In this document: piece after piece, positions 36,201 through 49,200 of the stretch
How positions within the stretch are numbered: position 1 is the first letter of the stretch
How the letters are laid out: each line of letters begins with the position of its first letter
NCBI GenBank assembly: GCA_001510575.1
Contig: LNGK01000002.1
Location: forward strand, 2,344,144-2,408,143
Length of the DNA: 64,000 nucleotides
Origin: Knoxdaviesia capensis
Lineage: Eukaryota > Ascomycota > Sordariomycetes > Microascales > Gondwanamycetaceae
Direction: 5' to 3'
Notes under the pieces: generated by a model
The model's database searches: none
The model's input: the letters and a program-made list of their open reading frames with translations, nothing else
What the model was told of the DNA's origin: nothing
Translations under genes and position numbers: made by a program

Positions 36201-38047
36201 TCTTTCCAAGCTGCTACGAGCGATCAGGTTTGGACTGGGAGAGGTTCGGGGGAAGATCTGCTGGATCGGCGAGGGGGAGGACGAGAATCAGGGAAAACCA
36301 GCAACGAAAAAAAAAACACGGGAGAAGGGTCACTGATTATAGAGGGGAATTGGGTTGACTAGATTGATATTGCTGGATGCTGGTGTAGTAGTATGCACTT
36401 GTGTGGTGGGCGGGATTGGTATCAACGGCTAGAGTTACACACATACCCACCGTCGACTCCCTTGCTTCCAGCTTTTCACGTATCAGCGCCTAAAGTCTTC
36501 TAGAAAAGAAAGAAGAGCACTACGGGGAGAGCTAGGGGGATGAGAGGAGACTGATACGCATGACCTTGAAGAAGGAAACAAGCAGGATAAAAAGCTAGAC
36601 GGGAGAAAAAGGAAGCAGGCCAAGTCCACTAGATGAGAGCCCCCCTTTTGAAGTCTCGCTTTCATGATCGAGGGTTCTTTGGCCGTGTCTCGACGCTCTC
36701 TAACACGAACGAAAAAAGAGCGGGATGCAACGGTGGTATTCTGTGCAGGCATATATCCGCCGCTATCTCTCTACGGACTTTACTATATCTCGCTCACTAA
36801 GGGCTTGCCCCCCCATTTTTGAGTGGTCTCTCATAAGGCAAACTGACAATGCATAAACCAGACAGAAACAGATCAAGTCAAAGTCTGGTCCAATGCTACG
36901 TGATCTAACTGTTGGAGCCGGGGGGCTGTCGGCACACGGCAGACAATAGGAGGGGAAGGAAAAAAGGTAGATTGTCAATCACAAAGTGAACTGAGATGGG
37001 GCGGGACTTCGCCAGACTCCCCCAAGAACAAGCACACAGATACATGCAGAAAGAAAAGGGTTGTATGAGGTGGGTGGTATTTTCACTTAACGGCTGGAGT
37101 GAGGCGTTCGCGTCGAGACATTGGATGAAACGGGCGCGATAACGGGGGGTGCAGCGACGAGAGGAAGAAAAAAAAAAACACAATTTAAGTGATGGATGAT
37201 GATCTGCTGTTTTCGTTTGTTTAGTATGTCGCAGTTTCCGGCGGAGACCGACCGAGGGTTGTGATTGAGGGATAATTTCAGCGGCACAAACACACGCACA
37301 CACTCTGGGCCGAGGTGGGCGAGACATGTATAGAGTCGGTCACCTCTGGTGAGGTCTTGGGTGGGTTGGGTGGGGGAGAGGGATTGGGAGAGGGAGAGAG
37401 AAGAGGGGGGAACGGGACAACCACATTGTTGACGCATTCCAGACCAAGACAGACAACAAGAATGAGTGTGTCGTCGTTCAAAGTGCCTGCATAGGCACGT
37501 CCTCTGAGAGAGAGGAAGAGAAGAGAAAGGCCCTACCACTACGGACAGAGAGTGCAGGTAAGGGTGTAGGCCCATCGGAGTCTGACACAAGGAGGCCAAG
37601 GGACACAAAGACGCCAACCAGGGAGACGGTGGTCCCGGGCCCAGGATACACGCATACAGTCAGGGTCTCATGGGGGGGGCTATATCGGAACCCGTGAAGG
37701 GAGTCTGCAGGGCCCAGCGGGAAGTGCTGATCCCAGAACCACAGAAAGGATAGAAGGACCACAGGAAAAGGAACAAAATACCAAGGTGGGTGAGGGGGGA
37801 CGCGGGAAGATGAGAAACCGGTTCTGGTGGTTTTCTTTTCCTTCACCTCTGTGTGTGGGTGGGGATATCGAAGACAGACACCCTGGTGAGCCATTCATGT
37901 GTTCCTCTTTTTCTCCTTCTCCATTTCCCAAGAGACCAAGGACGATTCTTGTCCAGAGGAGTGAAGAGAGATATTCAGCCAACAAGAGGATGCTCCCAGA
38001 ATACAAGAGACGAAGACCAACCCGTAAGCCGCTTTGGAGAGGCGTGG

Positions 38048-38077
38048 ATGTGTGTGTGTGTGTGTGTGTGTGTGTGG
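38048..38077. repeat. (GT)n microsatellite
   Basis: Pure GT dinucleotide run. Confidence 0.9.
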
Positions 38078-39080
38078 CTTTGGGCTGTCAACGGAGAGAT
38101 AGAGAGCAGTACAATCCCCCCTTTTCGGGAGAACAACCACTTTCTTTTCTGACTCTTCCTTCCGCCCTTGTTTGATCTATCACAACAACCCGCCGTCGTC
38201 AAATCGCGTTACCCGGATCAAATCGGGCCAACTAAACACCCGCACGTTAATTATAGACATTCCACACTACTGTACGTCCACCACACTACACTACACGACA
38301 CATCCTAAAATCTCACCCGTGTGCCTCCCCCTCTCCTCCAGGAAAAATTACACATCCGCTTAAGCCTCCCTCACTCCTTTTTCGCCCTGTGATAACGCGT
38401 GGTTCCGCCTCTCTCAAAGCTTGCGTTGGTGTTCCGGAAAAGGCTCTAGAAGAAGCACCCCACCGGCGAAACAAACGAATGGATTAAGAATGGACCAATG
38501 GCGTCTGCCCGGCTCGTTCGTTCCCATGTTCCGGCTCGAGATGGCGAAGCCGGCCAGTTGATGAAGACGGAAGTTCGAAGGGGCGCAGGTTCATGCTGGA
38601 ACGGCGTAGAAAGCAAATGCTTGACAGCTAGAATGCAACCGAGAGAAGGGGGAGGGGGGAATTAAACCAAACATGCCAGTAGTCGAACATGCAAAACACA
38701 GCGTGTCTGTGACCTTTTCAGGGTTCTGTCAGAGCTGTGTGGGCTGTGATGGAAAAGCTTGATGTTGGTGTTCTGGAGCGTTTGTTCCTTTTCCGCAGCC
38801 CATATTGAGATACCAGCTGTTACGGAGCGGGATCCTGTGCCGATTGTCCAAGTTGCTTATACATAACCAAGTTACAACCAGAAACCCGGCTTCACGAACA
38901 GACACACACACACGAACCACGCGCCGCCCAACACGCTCAGTCAACGCGTTGCAGCGGAGCAAACAAGCCAGCCAGTCACCGAGGACGAGATGAAGCAGAA
39001 GCTGTGGGACCCGGGTTTCGGGGGTGTGTTCAGCTTGGAGAACCTTTTTGCTCTCTGCGGTCGCTCGCTCTTCCTGTCCA

Positions 39081-39106
39081 GCTCTCTCTCTCTCTCTCTC
39101 TCTCTC
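39081..39106. repeat. (CT)n microsatellite
   Basis: Pure CT dinucleotide run. Confidence 0.9.
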
Positions 39107-39718
39107 GCTCTCTTCCTTGCGAAAAGAGAAAGAGTGGTGTGAGGCAGTGTGGCAGTGAAATCTTGGAACGTCAAGACACAACGCATACACATGCACGAGA
39201 AACGTACCAGCTTAACCAAGTTTGTACTGGCGAGGTACATCAACCCCCCCCCCCTTTTTTTGCTTGGTTTCTTCAAAACAGGCAAGCCTAAACAGTCCAG
39301 TGTTCTGGACGTGTTTCACAATATCTTGTCGGCACGTTCACACCCCGGCTCGCTGTTGGGTGTCAGCGTCGGCGATCTCTTTTTTCTTTCCTTGGACCGG
39401 TGCCGGAACCGCCAGAGCTAGACCAACTCTGGCTGTGGAATACCCACCATTGTGTGCAGATTTAGGGGGGAGCGGACAGAGAGGGCCCAAGTTAATAATA
39501 AACAGGGCAAACCTGCATGTCGTGACAGGCTTGCTGGGTGCCGAGCGTCCACGGTTGTTCCCAGACCGCGGGACTTTGCTTGGCCATAGTATTCTGCGGT
39601 GAGCCACAGGTACCCGTCAGGCCAATACCGCCCCTCCCCCTTGTCCGGATGTCTGTGTTGCTGCAGGCGGGGGACGTAGTTCCTGGACGGGCCCTTGTTC
39701 CTTGCCCCTGGTCGGGTG

Positions 39719-39720
39719 GT

Positions 39721-39754
<34 letters not shown>

Positions 39755-39761
39755 TGTGTGG
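39719..39761. repeat. (GT)n microsatellite
   Basis: GT run of about 20 units with one A interruption near 39748. Confidence 0.9.
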
Positions 39762-42686
39762 GAAGAGAAAGTTCAGTTCTGCTTCTCCCTCTCGTTAGTT
39801 CAGTAGCGGACTTCTGAACTGTGGTTTTCCAAGGTTTGACGTCCAGAGACCAAGGTTCCAGATATACGAACCGTGGAGTCGTCCCGTCCCATGGAGAAGC
39901 TGCTAACGGTAGCCCGGTGAGGCTCTGACGGCACCGATAATTTTAGAGGAGGGGGAGGAGGTTTTGCTGCTGCGAACTTAATCTCCACCATTGGGCCGAC
40001 CTGAGAGCAGGACCAAAGCTCAGCGTGGCCACTAAAAGTGCGTGAGTGTCAAAGCAAAAAAAGAACACCATCAGGACAAGAGAGAAAGCAACGCAGGGTC
40101 CAAGCACCAGTTCTCTGGTGTTGCTTTGGGTGCCCCCAGCAACAGTTCGTAACTGGTGGGCGCGAGCTCAGCGTTGCAACACTAGACAATCAAGCATATA
40201 ATAAAACCCCCGAACAGGACTGTGAACCGTGGTTGAAGCACGCCTTTTGGGGCCCTGTGGATTATTTCTTGCGAGGTTGTTGGACGCGCTATATGTCCGG
40301 AATGCCGATTCACTATCAAGACACAGAAAATACTCTACCATACATAAATGGGAAGAACCGGCGTAGTTGCACAAGAACTCTCTCCGTACACCTGCATAAG
40401 AATCAACGAAAAAGAAAATAAAGAAAACAAAAAAGCTTCCCGCCTTTTGCGCCTCTGATGCTGCCACAGCGCGCCGCACGGAACACAAAGTCGAGACAAA
40501 CGTGGCTTGCGCGGCTGTGTTTAAGAATTTCTCTCGGGTTGGCCACAGAGGTTACAACCTCACCGCTGGAGAGCACAGAAGAGAAAAAAACAAGCAGAGA
40601 AGCGCAAAACTCAGTGAAGTAACTGACGAACTTGGGTATTCCAAATAACCTCCACCGGCCGGTATGCATGAATGATGAAGTAGTTGTTGAACGTCCCCGA
40701 GCCCCCTCCCAACCCTTCAGCAGAGGGAGTTTCCCCTCTCCCTCTTAACTAACATTTATCAGCACTGAATGCTGGGTACTATATGGATCTATGCCGCGGG
40801 TTGCGATTACTTTATATCGGGAGACCTGCAATTGTGACAGATATACGACCCTTCGCCAGCATGTGGTCAGCAGAAGGTCTCGAACGGGACAATACACCAC
40901 ACCTGGCTGGGTCCAACCTGGAATAATTAATGAGAAAGATGGGCTCCGTTTGGGGGTTCCGTTGAAAATAGACACAGGACTATATCACAGCTGCCCAAGC
41001 TATATCACGGCTAAAGCGTCCATATCGACGGGTTTATTATAAGAACGAACGTTCTACCATTCTCCCGCATCCTCTTGAATGGATATAATTTGTGTGCTGA
41101 TGCCACGGCGGTTTTTGCTCGGTTCCTGCATACACTTGTTCCTAACTATGATCTTCCGCTCCTTTGGTATATGTGTATATATCGGCATTATATACCACTT
41201 GTATATCCTGGATAGATATGAGTGAAGATTATATTAGCGTGAAGTGGTTGCATGCCGTATATATGAACTCCCCTGCAAGGCTTTTTGCCGTTCTTTTCGT
41301 CGTGAACGCACCCGTATGTGAATACTACCGGAGATACTATAAATAAAACTTCCACGCTCTTGAGCTGGAGAGGCGTTTGCCGGATATCGACAGCATGTGA
41401 AGAGAGCATGTGCCGCGCCTGGTGTTGTATACGGGGCCATACTGGAAGATACTGTATACTATGTGAGCTCACTTACCTGAAAACACCAGTTCTGGGAATT
41501 CAAGGCCCTCTTTGGACCTTTGAAACAGTTTATGCACACCTGTTATCTGCTACTCTCGATTTCAAGAAAACAAACTTTTTTTTGCAAGTCACCTTTTGAC
41601 ATCAAGATTAGAGTTATATAGCCCTCCCAGCTGAGTTATTCTCTGCTGCGTTGAAGAAGAGACGGAAACAACATGATACAGAACGGAAAACGGATCAGCG
41701 AAATGAAAGGATATAACTAGTTAAACACTCTTCGGCTTTTTACCCGTGGGCCTGAACTTTCCCAAAGAGGAAAAAAAAAAAAAAAAAAAAGAAACCAGCA
41801 AGCAAGCCATAAAACCCCAAAATCAAAACCATGATCGACATGGGGAAGCCCCCCTTTCGCCAGCACAAACCCCCCAGGCCGAAACAAGTCCAGGACTGGG
41901 TAAAAAAAAAAAAAACAGAATTCGAATGAAAAACTGACTTCACCAGAAAGCACACGGACCACTCATGACAGGGCCCTTTTTGCAATGTTGGTTTGTTGGT
42001 TGTGGCTTGTTTTGGACAATTTCATGCTGTGCCAGGACGGAGTGTTAGTGATAACCGCAAGTTATAGGATGCGAAGTAGGCCCTGTGTTTGGTTCCCTCT
42101 TCGTCCCCCAAGCCCCAAGGCATTCTGCTAGGAAAACTCATGGAGTTTCCTTTTCTTTCTTTCCTTTTTTCTCTCTTTCTGTTTTCCTCTTCTATGGGGT
42201 TCCAGGCTAGCCTGGATACGGTCGAGCTGTGTTAAGTGGCGTGCCATCGGCCTTTTGTGTCTGGTTCAAGAGGATTGATGTGTGGGAGATACAGACAGCT
42301 GAAGAAAGGGAGAGAACTTCATCGCAAGAGTTCGCCCCAAAACGAGACTGAACGGGGCAGTTCATCCTGCTGCTCGCCCCCCCCCCCCGCCGTGAACAGA
42401 CCTCAGATCTCGTAGAACTTGATCTCCCTTTTGTTGCCAGCCACCGGTTTTGGGTTTAACATACGTACGGACATAGAGAGAGAGAGGGAAGAAACCAAGA
42501 CAGGCTCTCATCATCCACCGGCAAGATCGACAAGATGATCATCCCCTTTGGCTGCCCCAGAATATGTTTCCTGTTAGTTTTGGATGTGATCGCAGGCCAA
42601 AGACCGGTTCGAGTTATTCAAAAGAAGACACTTCGCCGTATAGAGCCCTCTTTGGCTCTGCGCCGGTTGTCATGCCATGTGGCTGG

Positions 42687-42727
<41 letters not shown>

Positions 42728-42729
42728 GC
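42687..42729. repeat. (TGTC)n tetranucleotide repeat
   Basis: About ten units of the four-base motif; the only clear tetranucleotide tract in the window. Confidence 0.9.
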
Positions 42730-44825
42730 CCTCACTTCGAGTCCGTCGTGAGTGATCTTCATCGCCTTTGTTCAGAAATAGCTTTTTGCCTTCACTGTGG
42801 CTGAATTGGAGGAAACCAGCAGGGACGTCAGCAACGAGGGAAGGAAGGGCTGGCGTTTTTGTGTGGCTTCGTTGTATTATGGCAGCCCTCAGCCACACAA
42901 GCCGATTCATGCGGGTAACGCCAACGACATCCGCGTCTCCCTCTTTCTTTCTTCTTCTTCTTCCTCTGATTTCCATTCTAGTTTGACAGTCAGTCAGTCA
43001 GGCAGTCTCTTGGGATGATGGATGTCAGGAAGTACACTAAACTCTCTTGAATGCTGATTATCCTTCTTCTCTCTTGTTGGTTTTTTCAATCCATCCCCCA
43101 GATATGTCGTTGGAAATCTCCACCCGCACACACGCCTCCCCCTCCCTATAAGCCAAGCTTGACTATAGCTCCCCGACACACGCCCCCCCTCCTCTCTCCC
43201 AAGTTTACCCTGACTTCCAGATAGACCCCCGATCTGATACAGCACTTCGCGCGTCTTGTTCTGGCATTTTGATTCGGTGTTTTTCCTCTCGCTTTCCGGC
43301 GGACCCTCTGTTCCCAGCGAGCGCTGCTGCACTAAAATCCTTCCTCCAAGCTCTTTGACAGTCAGGGATACCCTTCATGAGATACACCCACCCCCTTTTC
43401 CATTTTAATTTTCTCTTTTTCTCTCCCCCCGATTTCTAAAACGCCTATCGTCTTCAAATCCTCATCTTCCCTGCGCTGCTCATTCATGCAACAAACCCCC
43501 CCCCCCCCTTCCAAAAAAGAGAGGCCCAGTCCAAAAATAGGAGGATCACTGATCTATCCCCTCCCCAGTCTCCCCTGTAACGCTGGTCCTGCGTCTGTTC
43601 TCTTCCTGTTGGCTGATGTCGGTACTTGGCCGATGGTGTGGCGGCTCACTATGACACGAGTACTCGAGGGCCTGAATGGGAGTATCTCACAAGCCAGCTA
43701 GCCCCAGGATGATCCCAAGTCACCAGAGACGCACGCACTCACACACCACACACTGCTCGCATGCCATGCCGCCCCTCAAAACGAAAGGAAGAAGAAAGAT
43801 GGCTTCGGATCCAGGTGTCCAGTTGGGCTTCTCTCCCCCCCCCCTTCCACTGTTCGGTTTCCTTCCAGCCCTTCACACGTATCTGCCATCCGATTTTTTT
43901 TTGATTTTTTTTTTTGGTGTCGGGCCTCTCTTAGTACCGTATCTGCCTCTTTGACAGCGTTTTTGGTCCCTCCCCCCTCTCATCTTGATTACAGGCCCTC
44001 GGTTGGTCCGGTGGTTTACGCACTGGCATTTAGGTGGTGCCTGGGGGGTCCGTACGAGTGCTGGATCGTGTGAGGAGTAGTCCGGGACTGCATTTAGTGG
44101 GAGTGGAAGTGGGAGGGTCTAACTTGCACACACTCACACACACCACACGCACATACAGCACAGAAACAACCCTCCACTGGCCTCGCCGTGCATTGCACCA
44201 CCCACCCTGCTGCACCCAAGCATACCTACCCTCTCTAGGCATGTCCCTATATGCAGCTATATGCAGCTCATTGCACTACGGACTCGGACTCTTTTTGTTG
44301 CAGGCCATCCAGCAGGAACCCTCTTCGTAACCCGCCGCTATATAGAGATTCTGCTCTCTCTTCTCGTTCTCTCGTGCATAATCTGGCCCCATCTAGCTGC
44401 TCTATCCTGTCCCCCTTCCCCCTCTCCCCTTCACCCAGTCTTGCCTCCCTTACCTGCATTTCCCCGGTTTTAGGGCATCCTGTTCGCCCTGTCGTTGGAC
44501 AGTACAGTAGAATGCTCTTCTGACACACCCCTCCATCCCCCTTCCAGTGTGCGTGCTCTGCTTTGCCAGCTGGCTGTATTCTGTGCTTCCCGCCCGCCAT
44601 TTTCCGGCTATCCTCTCTTTCTCTCTAAACTGTACTCCATGCGCATTGCTCTCTCATATGACTTCCTTCAGCCTCTCACTGGCAGTCGGCTATCGAGTGA
44701 CATACCCCTCTAATCTACCGTACAATAGCTGGACTCGTCAAGTGAGCAGCATCCTATACCCGAGCATCGACTGCCATATATTTACGCCATTCACCTACTA
44801 TACTGGACATAGGACCTCCCACAGA

Positions 44826-44848
44826 CACACACACACACACACACACAC
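44826..44848. repeat. (AC)n microsatellite
   Basis: Pure AC dinucleotide run inside the presumed promoter. Confidence 0.9.
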
Positions 44849-45210
44849 TAAAAACACAGAACTGTTCCCTCCCACCACTATCCCTACCCGACCGTGTCTG
44901 GACCCCATCCCAGCACGTCGTCGCACCGATTACACCAGTCATACTTGCACTTGCAGTCCAAGAGAACCTGGCCTAAAAAGCTTCTTTCCATATAACGTAT
45001 CCACACCCCCCCGGCCCAGTCCCTCCTCTTCCGTTCCCTCGTCTTTCTTCTTCTCCCTCTTCGTGCCCTCTAGTTCCTCTTATCCCGCTTTGGTTCCGGT
45101 CCGGGGGTTCAACGACACTCTTTAAACATCTGTAACAGCTTTCTGGGTATACACTTTGATCGCTTACTTTATTATACTTCTGCCCCCTTCACATCCCTTC
45201 CGCTCTTTGA

Positions 45211-45263
45211 CTCTCTCTCTCTCTCTCTCTCTTTTTGCTTTATTATTATTATTATTATTATTT
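45211..45263. repeat. Compound (CT)n ... (TTA)n microsatellite
   Basis: CT run 45211-45232 followed within ten bases by a TTA trinucleotide run of about eight units. Confidence 0.88.
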
Positions 45264-46234
45264 CTTTTCTCTTCCATCCATCCCTCTTGATCTTCGCCAT
45301 CCGTTTTCTTTCCTTTCAACTTACACTCACTCCTCTAACTCCTCTCTCTTCGTCCTCCGACTGTGTGATTTGTCTCTTCCTCTTCCTCTCATTTCATTTC
45401 ATCTTCTCTTGTTCCTCTCTGGATCTTCCCTTTCCAACCAAACCCTTCGAGGGACTCCTTGTTTTGTCTGTAAGCGCAGGAAGCCGATAAAAACACCATT
45501 CTTATATACCCTTACAATATCACGAACCGGCAACGACCTAGAACCGCAGCCACGACAACGCTCACTTGACTCTTGATCGACGACAACATCTTGGTCTTTT
45601 TCTCCTTTGTTATATGATTTCTCTATATACCCGGCCTGTCTTGGGTCTTTATTTTTTCTCTTGATTCCCTCGCTGTCTCTCGTCATCTCCATTCAACCTC
45701 CCAAATTTGCTTCTCTTCTTACATGGACCACGCCAGCCGTGACGACGTCCCTTTTGTTTTCCATTCTTTCTCCGTCCGAGACGCAACAATATATCATTTG
45801 ATTTCGGCCATTTAAACACCGGACCTGGACTCTAACCGGCCTCATCATCTTGAAGAACATCGCCATAGCAGTTCATCTCATCGCCAACCCTTGAAGATTG
45901 CAAGTCTGGTCCACTCTGATCTCAACAAGTCTCACTGTCCGGGAGACGTATAAGAGACTGAACCCAACCGACGATTGACTTGTCTCTCCCTCTGCCCCGG
46001 CCTCTTTTTATCTTCATCTCTTTAGCTCATATATAGTCTTTTCCTTAAAGTGTTCTGCTTCACGCCCCTCAAGCCTCTTCGCGCCTCAAACCCACAAAAG
46101 GCCAGCTAGACCCAAGCCGCTCGAGCATCTGCTTCTTCAGATTCTCTTCTCTTTCCTCATCCAGTCACCTTTCGTCTCTACCTTTTCCCCTTTCCCCCTT
46201 TCTTACTGTTCGCAGAACACCCTCCATCAGTGCA

Positions 46235-49200
46235 ATGTCAACAACAATGCGGCCATCCGCCATCACCAGCGACTTCGAGAACATCTACCTGCACCACAGC
46301 CGATACTCGATAGACGAGAACAAGATCACCGCTTCCACCACACCACCTCCGCACAACCAACAACAACAGGCTCCTGCAAGTCTCGACCTTTCGGCTGCAA
46401 AGTCCGGTGCCATCTCTCATCCCTTCTCCTCCACCATCTCCTCCTCTGCAGTATCCCCCGCCGCCATCGGACTGTCAGTGTCCACCGCGCTCCCTACGCC
46501 GTCTCCCGACCGCAGCCCGTCGCAATCGTCCGGGTTCTTGCGATCCTTCCCCTCCAACAGTGGCCGGTCGCGCAGCGGGACCACCAGCAGCACCACCAGC
46601 TCCAGCATTACCGGCATCAGTGCCGCGAGCAGTGCCAGCAGCGTCAGCACCGGGGCCGCCTCTGTCTCGCTAACAGCCACCCCGGTGAAACCTGACCAGA
46701 CTTGCAGCTCCCGTGTGCCGTGGACCGGCAACGGCTACGTGCTGCCTCCCTTGGACATGCAGAGCCAGAACCACTCTAGCCACCACCACCACCACCACCA
46801 CCACCACACCTCGTCAGTATCCTCCGTGTCGTCGGCCACCACCACCCCCGCGTCACGGTCCGTGGGCATGATGAAACCTTCCGGACTGTGTGATACGCCG
46901 GCGTCGGATAGCGTGGCCACGCCGTCGGCCGGACCTGCGTCAGTATCCGGTGGACTTCGGTCACGGACGACTAGCGTTGGTTCGTTTGCTGCCTCAGATA
47001 TCCTGACCCACCCTCAACCTGTCAAGTGAGTAGACATGAATCCCCCTCCCGTTCTGTTCTTGTCGTCGTTGATTCTGCACTGTGATCCTTAACCCTTTTG
47101 CACGTTTGCCCTATTGAGTTCCGAGGAATTGCACCTTGATCTACTGTTTGCTACCGCATCAGCCCTGTTCCCTCTTCCCGACCCGGTGTGTTCTATGTAT
47201 TAGTTCTCGTTTCTGACCAGAGGGACATGTGTTTTTCTTTCTTTTCGTGCATTAAGGCCAAGCATTATCGGAAGCTTGGAACTAAATGGAAGCTTGTGGA
47301 GGTTTGTGATCCTTAATTATTCCCCGGTGCGGCGTTTGGTTTTGTTCCATTGTTTCGTTAAGACTGGATATGAGGCTATCGACCTGAATGCTGACATGTA
47401 CGATTATCGATTAGTTATGGAACTCTGGAGCAAGCAGCTGGAGCCGAGTCTCCGTTGACGGCCAAACTGCAAGTTGTCCTCCCGTCAGACCGGTCAAATA
47501 CACTGGTGGCGATTCACTAACCTTCTATCTAGATCCCGTGTACCATCGGGAGACTTCCCGCCATCCACGGACCGTCCCGGATCTCCGCGCCACCACTTCT
47601 CGAACAGCCTCAGCAGCATGTCGTCGGCATCGTCGGTGTTCTCGGCGGCCCACCATTCGCGATATTCGTCGACGAGCACTATTGGTGGGATGGGGCTGGT
47701 TCGCGAAGAGGAGGACGCCAGTTCCGGTGGTCACGAGGCAGCGGGTTTCTCGGGCGTGAAGTCTCTAGAGGCGACGGCTGGCGGGGTGTTTTCGAACCCG
47801 TTTGGCGCGGCGGGTGTTGCGTCGTCGGATGCGGCGTCTAGTCGGGGGCCGGGCGTTCCGGGCCCGGCACCGGGCCGTTATGACCATTACCATCATGGTA
47901 ATCATCATCAGTATGGCACTAGCCGCAGAATCAGCGTGGGAAACTCCAGGTTAGTCATTTCATTCCCTCTCAGCCAGTATGGGGGAAGACAGCATTCCCT
48001 ATTGCCTGAACATACCTGATGTCTGCCAGATCTTGGCCCGATTGAGAGTTACCGGCGTGCATCATCTTGGATATCGAGTGGTAGAAAGCTGAGGATGGTG
48101 AGAAGTGGGAATCTGAAGCTTGGTTGAAAAGTTTCCCAAGCTGTGATTTCCCGGCCCGGTGGGAATCTTGAGTGCGAGATCAACATACCGCAACTTATAC
48201 GATTCATTCGCGAATCATGGATTGGGGGCGAACCCTAAATTCATTCATATCTCATCGTTTCCTTCTCTTCTCTTTAATCATTCACAATCCAACGCACATA
48301 AAACCATTTTAAATAATCTACCTATAAATACTTCTTCTCTATCCTCGTTAGGTTCTCCTTTCTTCTTCTCTTCTCTTTTTCTTCTCCCCTTTCTCTCCAG
48401 GCCTATTCACTTTACTTTCTCTTTGCCAACCCTTCTCTCCTTTCTTCCTTCTCCTACCTCGTTATCTTCTCTACTTGGGATCACTTCTTTCTTTCTTAAC
48501 GTCATCTTCCCTTCATCACACATCTAAATATCTTTCTAGTAGATTGATATTGTTAAATCATCGCTACTGAAGTCTTGGTTCTTTGTCGTTCTGGATAGAT
48601 CAAGTGGTTCTATTCATTGATACTCGTGAGCATATTTTATTTTTCCTTTATCTTCTCCCCCATTCTCCCTCTTTATTTTTCTTCTGGGTTTCTCTTTCTT
48701 CCTTCTCCATCTATCAAATCTATGGATCTAGAACTCAGACTGGGATTTGAAGCGAGTCTGCTTCTGCTCCATCATAACATCTTTCCTATGATATAACCTT
48801 CCTTCTTCTTTTATATTCTTCTCTTTTCTTCCTTTCTTCCATTGCTATATTGGATTGGAACTTCCTGGCTAACCCGATCAAAATGGTATCTCAACATATA
48901 GCTCTGATCACCATCATCTGGGACTCGTGGGGCGAAATAGAGTCGTCCCGGTCGTTACGCGACCGAATCGGAACGCGCACAAGAGAGCAATCTCCGCACC
49001 GAGCTTTGCGGGCTCTTCCCTCCAACCCCACCATCCTCTGCATTCGCAGACATTGAATAATTCTTCAAGACCGGAGTTACCCTCCTCCGCTTCAATGTCT
49101 CGGATTCCCCAAATCCGGGACGCCGGTCTCAACGAGACTGGCAATGTAGCCAACCCGATCCCGGAGTCGCCGACTGCTGTCGGTGACGAAGCCCGGGACG

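Larger units (their letters stand above)
30421..43000. other. Gene desert, first 12.6 kb
   Basis: No open frame with a recognisable domain, no convincing spliced gene and no RNA gene found. Composition is mixed and not RIP-like: CpA and TpG are abundant. Contains dense simple repeats (TG at 30889-30908; AC at 33173-33219; TG at 38048-38077; TC at 39081-39106; TG at 39719-39761; tetranucleotide at 42687-42729), A and C homopolymers, and many chance frames below 175 codons. It may hold long noncoding transcripts or distal control elements for the regulator downstream; that is inference. Confidence 0.55.
43001..46234 (+). promoter_or_regulatory. CT-rich promoter and long 5' leader of the downstream regulator
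   Basis: From about 43.1 kb, and strongly after 44.3 kb, the plus strand is pyrimidine-rich (long C and CT runs), the usual signature of fungal promoters and 5' leaders in sense orientation. An AC run lies at about 44826-44848, CT at 45211-45232 and TTA at 45239-45263. Several ATG-started short frames before 46235 could act as upstream ORFs if transcription starts near 45 kb. The start site itself cannot be read from sequence. Confidence 0.5.
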
